From UBA1774 sp045628925 (GTDB lineage Bacteria; Bacillota; Clostridia; Oscillospirales; Oscillospiraceae), in the NCBI GenBank assembly GCA_045628925.1, contig JAZQQF010000023.1, positions 1 through 11,634 on the forward strand: DNA of 11,634 nt. Direction: 5' to 3'. The notes below the pieces were generated by a model. That model was not told the DNA's origin. It searched no databases and saw only the letters and a list, made by a program, of their open reading frames with translations. Both the position numbers and the translations under genes were made by a program. Of the stretch, positions 6,725 through 11,634 are shown piece after piece (position 1 is the first letter of the stretch; each line of letters starts with the position of its first letter).

Positions 6725-6728
6725 GAGG
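6723..6728 (+). promoter_or_regulatory. Strong ribosome binding site selecting the TTG start of acsB
   Basis: AGGAGG lies 8 nt before TTG 6737 and overlaps the cooC stop codon (6722-6724). No in-frame ATG lies nearby, and translation from the TTG gives the expected ACS N-terminus, so TTG is the start. Confidence 0.88.
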
Positions 6729-6736
6729 CAAACACA

Positions 6737-8893
6737 TTGGGACTGTTTGACGTAGTTTACCGCGGTTCGGATGAAATGTATTTCAAGGCCGAAGCCGCTG
6801 TCAAGGAAACCATCGAAAAGATCGGTGCCGACGCGCCTGTCGCTTTCGCCAACACCGCTTTCAACCTCTCCTGCATTCTGGCCTACACCGGCCTGAAGGT
6901 CACCACCATGGCCGAACTGCGCGACGCGCTGGTTCCCATCCGCGCCATGATGACCCGCGGCGGCCACACCGCCGACATCTTCCACTCCGGCGTCGCCACC
7001 GCGATGGCCGCCGAAGTCATCGAGGCCTGCAAGTACGCCGTGAACCCCAAGCCCTACGGCGATGCTGACGACCCCAACGAAAACAAGTACCACGGCCACA
7101 TGAGCGACGCCGAAGTGCGTGAGCTGGGCGTGCCGCTGGTCACCCGCGATATCCCCGGCTTCGTCGTGCTGATCGACAAGGCCCCCACCACCGAGCAGGC
7201 TGTGCAGCTCATCAAGGGCTACCAGAGCCGCGGCATCTTCGTGTTCCTCATCGGCGGCATCATCGATCAGGCCATGGAAGCCGGCGTCAAGATGGGCTTC
7301 AAGGTCCGCGTGGTGCCCGTCGGCCCCGAGATCTGGAGCGTCAGCCACATCATCTCCGTGGTCGTCCGCGCCGCCTTCATTTTCGGCAACATCCAGCCCA
7401 ACGATTACGTGAACATGAACCGCTACACCATGGACCGTCTGTTCGCGTTCGTCAATGCTTTCAGCCCTGTCAATGACATCACCGTGGCCTGCGGCGCCGG
7501 CGCCATCGCGCTGGGCTTCCCGGTCATCACCAACGAGGTCAAGGACCTGAGCTGGCGCGTGCCCAAGAGCCTGATCATCAACGAGAACGTGGATCAGTGG
7601 ATCGACTGCTCTCTGGAAGCCCGCGGCATCAAGCTCAAGGTCACCAACATGGATATCCCCATCGCCTGCTCCTCCGCCTTCGAGGGCGAAGTCATCCGTC
7701 GTGCCGACACCCAGATCGACGCCTACGGCGCCAAGAAGGACTGCTTCGAGCTGGTTCGCACGCTGGATGTGCATGACATCGAGGATCACAAGATCACCGT
7801 TATCGGCAAGGATATCGACGAGTTCGCTTACGGCGAGATGATCAGCATGGCCACCATCGTCGAGGTCGGCGGCGTGAAGATGCAGCCCGACTTCGAGCCC
7901 GTTATGGAACGCAAGATGCACGCCTTCATCAACTGCCTCGAGGGCATCATGCATACCGGCCAGCGCGACATGATCCGCATCCGCGTCAGCAAGTCCGCCT
8001 TCGAGGCCGGCTTCCGCATGAAGCACTTCGGCGAGCTGCTCTACGCCAAGATCAAGAACGAGTATGACGCCGTCGTGGACAAGTGCCAGGTCACCATCTA
8101 CACCGATCCCGAGCAGATCAAGGAGCTCCGCAAGGAAGCCAACAAGATCTACGACGCCCGTGACGCCCGTGTCGCCAAGCTGACCGACGAGAGCGTTGAC
8201 GTGTTCTACACCTGCATCCTCTGCCAGTCCTTCTCCCCCAGCCACGTCTGCATCATCACCCCCGAGCGTCTGGGCCTCTGCGGCGCTGTCTCCTGGATGG
8301 ACGCCAAGGCCACCAACCAGCTCGACCCCAACGGCCCCTGCCAGATCGTCACGAAGGAAAGAGTCATCGACGAGAGCATCGGCATCTGGGAAGACGTGAA
8401 CGAGGCTGTCAAGAATTACTCTCACGGCGCGCTGGAGCAGGTCTCCCTGTACTCCATCCTCGTCGACCCGATGACTTCCTGCGGCTGCTTCGAGTGCATC
8501 TGCGGCATCGAGCCCTTCTCCAACGGCGTTGTCATCGTCAACCGTGAGCACGGCGGCGTTACCCCTCTGGGCATGAGCTTCTCCGAGCTGGCTGCCAGCA
8601 CCGGCGGCGGCGAGCAGACCCCCGGCTTCATGGGCCACGGCCGTCACTTCATCCCCTCCAAGAAGTTCATGAAGGCCGAAGGCGGCATCGCCCGTATCGT
8701 GTGGATGCCCAAGGCCCTGAAGGAGTCCGTCGCGGAGCGCCTGAACGAGAATGCCAAAGAGCTTTACGGCATTGACAACTTCGTCGACATGATCGCGGAC
8801 GAAACCGTCGCGGGCGACGGCGATCCCGAGACCCTGATGGCTTACCTGACCGAGAAGGGTCACCCCGTCCTCGGCATGGAGCCTCTGATGTAA
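6737..8893 (+). CDS. acsB: CO dehydrogenase/acetyl-CoA synthase, acetyl-CoA synthase subunit
   Basis: A 718-residue full-length bacterial-type ACS, close to the 729 residues I recall for the Moorella enzyme. It condenses CO, a methyl group from the corrinoid iron-sulfur protein, and CoA into acetyl-CoA at the A-cluster. The ligands are all present: C493-x2-C496-x8-C505-x9-C515 hold the [4Fe-4S] part and bridge to the proximal nickel, and the C582-G583-C584 motif holds the distal nickel. Phe499 matches the phenylalanine next to the proximal metal. The N-terminal domain that binds CODH is retained, unlike in short archaeal-type CdhC. Translation starts at TTG 6737, with AGGAGG 8 nt upstream overlapping the end of cooC. 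The TTG start is unusual for an abundant enzyme, though codon choice through the gene is typical of high expression. Confidence 0.98.
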   Translation: MGLFDVVYRGSDEMYFKAEAAVKETIEKIGADAPVAFANTAFNLSCILAYTGLKVTTMAELRDALVPIRAMMTRGGHTADIFHSGVATAMAAEVIEACKYAVNPKPYGDADDPNENKYHGHMSDAEVRELGVPLVTRDIPGFVVLIDKAPTTEQAVQLIKGYQSRGIFVFLIGGIIDQAMEAGVKMGFKVRVVPVGPEIWSVSHIISVVVRAAFIFGNIQPNDYVNMNRYTMDRLFAFVNAFSPVNDITVACGAGAIALGFPVITNEVKDLSWRVPKSLIINENVDQWIDCSLEARGIKLKVTNMDIPIACSSAFEGEVIRRADTQIDAYGAKKDCFELVRTLDVHDIEDHKITVIGKDIDEFAYGEMISMATIVEVGGVKMQPDFEPVMERKMHAFINCLEGIMHTGQRDMIRIRVSKSAFEAGFRMKHFGELLYAKIKNEYDAVVDKCQVTIYTDPEQIKELRKEANKIYDARDARVAKLTDESVDVFYTCILCQSFSPSHVCIITPERLGLCGAVSWMDAKATNQLDPNGPCQIVTKERVIDESIGIWEDVNEAVKNYSHGALEQVSLYSILVDPMTSCGCFECICGIEPFSNGVVIVNREHGGVTPLGMSFSELAASTGGGEQTPGFMGHGRHFIPSKKFMKAEGGIARIVWMPKALKESVAERLNENAKELYGIDNFVDMIADETVAGDGDPETLMAYLTEKGHPVLGMEPLM

Positions 8894-8907
8894 TCAACAC
8901 TCAAAAC

Positions 8908-8913
8908 AGGAGG
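8908..8913 (+). promoter_or_regulatory. Ribosome binding site deciding the acsD start
   Basis: AGGAGG lies 11 nt before ATG 8925. The in-frame TTG at 8916 lies only 2 nt from it, too close to be used, so ATG 8925 is the start. Confidence 0.75.
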
Positions 8914-8924
8914 AATTGATAGTT

Positions 8925-9872
8925 ATGGGATTCACTGCTAAACCGCAGGTCTACACCGCCGCCATTCAGGAAACCGTCATCGGCGCCGGTGAGAAGGCCC
9001 TCACGCTGGGCGGCAGCAAGACGAAGCCGCTCTGCTCTTTCGACGAAACCTGGAAGAACGCTCCCGCCGTCGGCGCGGAAGTCTCCGACCTGCCCTTTGA
9101 TACCGAAGACCTGCCCGAGCTGGCCGCTTTCTATGCCGGCTGCGAGACCTTCGGCGCCCGCGTCGCCAAGGCTGCCTCCATGGAAGGCGCCAAGTTCGTC
9201 TGCCTGCACTTTGAAGGCGCCGACCCCGGTGCTGAGAACAAGAGCGTGGATGAGATCGTCGCGCTGGCCGAAGAGGCTGCCGCCGCCACCGATCTGCCGC
9301 TGGTCGTGACCGGCTGCAAGAACGTGGAAAAGGACCAGGCCATCTTCACCGCCATCTCCAGCAAGCTGGCCGGAAAGAACGTGCTGTTCCTCTCCGCCCG
9401 CGAAGAAGACTATAAGACCATCGGCGCCGGCTGCGCCATGGGCGACGGCAACAAGGTCGGCGCCGAAAGCGCCGTCGACATCAACCTGGCCAAGCAGCTG
9501 AACGTTCTGATGACCCAGCTGGGCGTCGCCCCCGCGAGCATCGTCATGAACCTGGGCTCCGCCGCCGCCGGTTACGGCTTCGAGTACGTTTCCACCACCA
9601 TGGATCGCGTGAAGGACGCTGCCCTCGGCCAGAACGACGCCATGCTGCAGATGCCCGTCATCACCCCCGTGGCGCTGGAGACCTGGGCTGTCAAGGAAGC
9701 CACCACGGTCAATGCGGACGCGCCCGAAGGCTGGGGCGGCCGCGAGGATCGCGCGGTGCAGATGGAGATCGTTACCGCCTCCGCCTGCCTCGCCTCCGGC
9801 TCCGACGCTGTCATTCTCCGTCATCCCACTTCTGTGAAGACCATCGCGGCGATGATCGCCGCCATGGCGTAA
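8925..9872 (+). CDS. acsD: Corrinoid iron-sulfur protein small subunit (CdhD-like)
   Basis: A 315-residue TIM-barrel protein of the AcsD/CdhD family. With AcsC it forms the corrinoid iron-sulfur protein that takes the methyl group from methyl-tetrahydrofolate and passes it to the acetyl-CoA synthase A-cluster. Family features seen are the SKTKPLCSFDE segment near the N-terminus, the alternating strand-helix barrel, a GDGNKVGAESAVDINLAKQLN stretch (about residues 175-195), and the C-terminal GWGGREDRAVQMEIVTA and VILRHP blocks. It has no Fe-S cysteine cluster motif, as expected for the small subunit. It starts 31 nt after acsB, is followed by acsC after 12 nt, and has no promoter of its own that I can see. 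Confidence 0.95.
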   Translation: MGFTAKPQVYTAAIQETVIGAGEKALTLGGSKTKPLCSFDETWKNAPAVGAEVSDLPFDTEDLPELAAFYAGCETFGARVAKAASMEGAKFVCLHFEGADPGAENKSVDEIVALAEEAAAATDLPLVVTGCKNVEKDQAIFTAISSKLAGKNVLFLSAREEDYKTIGAGCAMGDGNKVGAESAVDINLAKQLNVLMTQLGVAPASIVMNLGSAAAGYGFEYVSTTMDRVKDAALGQNDAMLQMPVITPVALETWAVKEATTVNADAPEGWGGREDRAVQMEIVTASACLASGSDAVILRHPTSVKTIAAMIAAMA

Positions 9873-9884
9873 GGAGGAGCAACC

Positions 9885-11216
9885 ATGGCACTCAAAGGAC
9901 TTGATATTTTCAAACTCACCCCCAAGACCAACTGCAAGGATTGCGGCTGCCCCACCTGCATGGCGTTCGGCATGAAGGTCGCTCAGGGCGCGAAGAAGAT
10001 CGAGGACTGCCCGCATATGTCCGCGGAAGCGCTGGGCAAGCTCTCCGCCGCGACCGAGCCCCCGATGAAGACCATCTCCGTCGGCGAGCACAAGCTGGGC
10101 GGCGAGACCGTCATGCTCCGTCATGAGAAGACCCTCGTCAACCGCAACCTGTACGGCGCTTTCGTCTGTGCCTGCATGGACGACGCCGATATCGACGCCC
10201 GCATCGCCTCCGCCATGGCCGTCAACTACGAGCGCATCGGCGAGAAGATGTATGTGGAGACCATCCTGGTCGGCGCTCCCGCCTCTCAGGACGTGGCCCG
10301 CTGCGTGGCCGTGGCCCAGAAGGCTGCCGCCACCGGCCGTGACCTGATCATCGACGCCGCCGACGCGGAGCGTGCCGAGGCCGTTCTGAACGCCGTGGGC
10401 GACGCTGCCAAGGTGCTTTCCGGCGCCAAGGCCGACAACTGGGAAGCCTTCAATGCGCTGGCCGCCGGCAAGCTCGTGCTGGGCGTGAAGGGCGAGGACC
10501 TGAACGACATCCACGAGACCATCGAGAAGCTGGAAGCCGCGGGCAACAAGAACCTGATCATCGACGCCACCGGCGCCGACATTAAGACCACCTTCGCCAA
10601 CGCCATGCAGATCCGCCGCGCCGCCCTCAAGAACGAGGACCGCAGCTTCGGTTATCCCGCCATCGTCAATACCGCCAAGATCGCGGCCGACGATAAGTAT
10701 ATGCAGGCCGCTCTGGCCTCCGCTTTCACCCTGCGTTACGGCTCCATCGTCGTGATGGATACCATGACCTACGCCGAGGCTCTGCCCCTCTACGGCCTGC
10801 GCCAGAATATCTTCACCGACCCTCAGAAGCCCATGCGTCAGGCTCCCGGCGTGTACCCCATCAACGGCGCCGACGAGAACAGCATCTGCTGCGTGACCGT
10901 CGACTTCGCCCTGACCTACTTCCTCGTCTCCGGCGAGCTGGAGCGCAGCGGCGTGCCCGTGAACCTGTTCATCACCGACGCGGGCGGCTACTCCGTTCTG
11001 ACCTCCTGGGCCGCTGGCAAGTTCTCCGCCGGCAGCATCGAGAAGTTCTTCAAGGACTTCGACATTGACAGCAAGTACAACAATAAGGTTCTCATCCTGC
11101 CCGGCAAGGTCGCCGTGCTGAAGGGCGAACTGGAAGCCAAGCTCCCCAACTGGAAGATCGTTGTGGGCACCACTGAGGCTACTCAGCTGGTTCGCTTCCT
11201 GCGCGATTTCAAGTAA
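9885..11216 (+). CDS. acsC: Corrinoid iron-sulfur protein large subunit (CdhE-like)
   Basis: A 443-residue protein with the standard AcsC/CdhE plan. The N-terminal domain holds a [4Fe-4S] cluster through C17-x2-C20-x4-C25-x16-C42. This cluster passes the electron that returns an accidentally oxidised Co(II) corrinoid to active Co(I). A TIM barrel follows (about 60-320), and the C-terminal Rossmann-like domain (about 325-443) binds the corrinoid with a free lower axial face. The LFITDAGGYSVLTSWAAGKF segment (about 362-381) fits that cofactor pocket. AAGGAGG (9871-9877) overlaps the acsD stop, 7 nt before ATG, so the two subunits are probably made in matched amounts. No activator (acsV) or methyltransferase (acsE) gene lies next to it in the window. 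Confidence 0.96.
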   Translation: MALKGLDIFKLTPKTNCKDCGCPTCMAFGMKVAQGAKKIEDCPHMSAEALGKLSAATEPPMKTISVGEHKLGGETVMLRHEKTLVNRNLYGAFVCACMDDADIDARIASAMAVNYERIGEKMYVETILVGAPASQDVARCVAVAQKAAATGRDLIIDAADAERAEAVLNAVGDAAKVLSGAKADNWEAFNALAAGKLVLGVKGEDLNDIHETIEKLEAAGNKNLIIDATGADIKTTFANAMQIRRAALKNEDRSFGYPAIVNTAKIAADDKYMQAALASAFTLRYGSIVVMDTMTYAEALPLYGLRQNIFTDPQKPMRQAPGVYPINGADENSICCVTVDFALTYFLVSGELERSGVPVNLFITDAGGYSVLTSWAAGKFSAGSIEKFFKDFDIDSKYNNKVLILPGKVAVLKGELEAKLPNWKIVVGTTEATQLVRFLRDFK

Positions 11217-11234
11217 GCCTGAAGGAGATTCCGA

Positions 11235-11624
11235 ATGAAAAAGCTCAAAGTGACGGACGCCAGCCTGTGCAAGGCCTGCCTGCAGTGTGCCGGTGCCTGC
11301 GCCACGTCCTTCTACAAGGAGTTCGATATCACCAAGGCCTGCATCCGCATCGAAGAGAAGAAGGATAAGACCCTGGCCGTCCGCTCCTGCATCCAGTGCG
11401 GGAAATGTGCCCGTGCCTGCGAGGCCGGTGCCATTACCCAGAATCCCAAGGGCGTCTACATGATCAACAAGAAGCTGTGCGTCCACTGCGGCAAGTGCGT
11501 GGAAGCCTGCCCCTTCGGTCTGATCGTGAAGCCTTTGGAGACCGAAGCGCCCAGCAAGTGCATCGCCTGCGGCATCTGCGCCAAGCAGTGCCCCATGCAG
11601 ATCCTCGAAGTCGTGGAAGCGTAA
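11235..11624 (+). CDS. Polyferredoxin-like protein with four [4Fe-4S] motifs
   Basis: A 129-residue, cysteine-rich electron carrier. Four C-x2-C-x2-C-x3-C motifs are present: C12/15/18/22, C52/55/58/62, C82/85/88/92 and C109/112/115/119. The last two are followed by proline, as in classical ferredoxins; the first two are not. An extra C36 lies between motifs one and two. The layout resembles CooF/HycB-type four-cluster subunits, which link an oxidoreductase to a partner such as hydrogenase or a ferredoxin pool. As the last gene seen in the acs operon (AAGGAG at 11222-11227, 7 nt before ATG), it probably carries electrons to or from CooS, or to the corrinoid protein for reactivation. The symbol cooF would be reasonable but is not certain. 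Only ten bases follow the stop, so whether the operon continues is unknown. Confidence 0.88.
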   Translation: MKKLKVTDASLCKACLQCAGACATSFYKEFDITKACIRIEEKKDKTLAVRSCIQCGKCARACEAGAITQNPKGVYMINKKLCVHCGKCVEACPFGLIVKPLETEAPSKCIACGICAKQCPMQILEVVEA

Positions 11625-11634
11625 TTCCCACAAA

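Noticed and set aside
4006..11633. Very long open frames on the minus strand opposite cooS, cooC-acsB and acsD-acsC-ferredoxin (roughly 670 to 970 codons)
   Set aside because: They are shadows of GC-rich, C-ending codon use on the + strand. Their translations are low-complexity (rich in Gly, Ala, Asp, His, Val, Leu), match no family I recognise, and run across gene boundaries.
1..11634. CRISPR arrays, insertion sequences, tRNA or rRNA genes, phage or toxin-antitoxin modules
   Set aside because: I saw no regularly spaced direct repeats, transposase-like proteins, terminal inverted repeats, tRNA-like folds or rRNA sequence.

Overview
The window is a GC-rich bacterial stretch with every supported gene on the + strand. 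It has strong Shine-Dalgarno sites, sigma-70/sigma-A type promoters and a carbonyl-branch Wood-Ljungdahl (acetyl-CoA pathway) operon. This fits an anaerobic, acetogenic-type member of the Clostridia/Firmicutes with high GC. The lineage is inferred from gene content and signals; there is no marker gene to fix it.

Layout. (1) Bases 2-196 hold the C-terminal end of a PDZ-domain protein, probably an HtrA-type serine protease, closed by a strong intrinsic terminator. (2) A promoter near 323-351 drives a two-gene unit: a bicupin protein (385-1389) and a DUF169-family protein (1411-2223). It ends in a near-symmetrical hairpin terminator that could work in both directions. (3) After a short spacer with a degenerate 7-nt tandem repeat, a good promoter (2372-2400) drives a corrinoid-binding protein (2442-3104). 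This gene overlaps by an ATGA junction with a GntR/HutC-type regulator carrying a UTRA domain (3101-3799). (4) A 230-bp regulatory gap (3800-4029) holds a near-consensus promoter and, just downstream of the expected start of transcription, a GTGTATAC site matching the HutC-class operator pattern. (5) A tight six-gene operon follows: cooS/acsA (Ni-CO dehydrogenase), cooC (nickel-insertion ATPase), acsB (acetyl-CoA synthase), acsD and acsC (the two corrinoid iron-sulfur protein subunits) and a ferredoxin-like protein with four [4Fe-4S] motifs. It ends ten bases before the window does.

How the genes work together. CooS makes or oxidises CO. CooC matures its nickel site. AcsC/AcsD carry the methyl group on a corrinoid. 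AcsB joins methyl, CO and CoA into acetyl-CoA. The small iron-sulfur protein probably moves electrons to or from CODH or the corrinoid protein. All metal-ligand residues that I could place in CooS, AcsB and the AcsC N-terminus are intact, so the pathway looks functional. The methyltransferase (acsE), the corrinoid reductive activator (acsV) and the folate-branch genes are not in the window.

The most interesting point is the regulatory layout. A corrinoid protein is translationally coupled to a HutC-type regulator with no methyltransferase beside it. Both sit directly upstream of an acs promoter that carries a matching operator. This suggests, but does not prove, local control of the acetyl-CoA operon linked to methyl/corrinoid metabolism.
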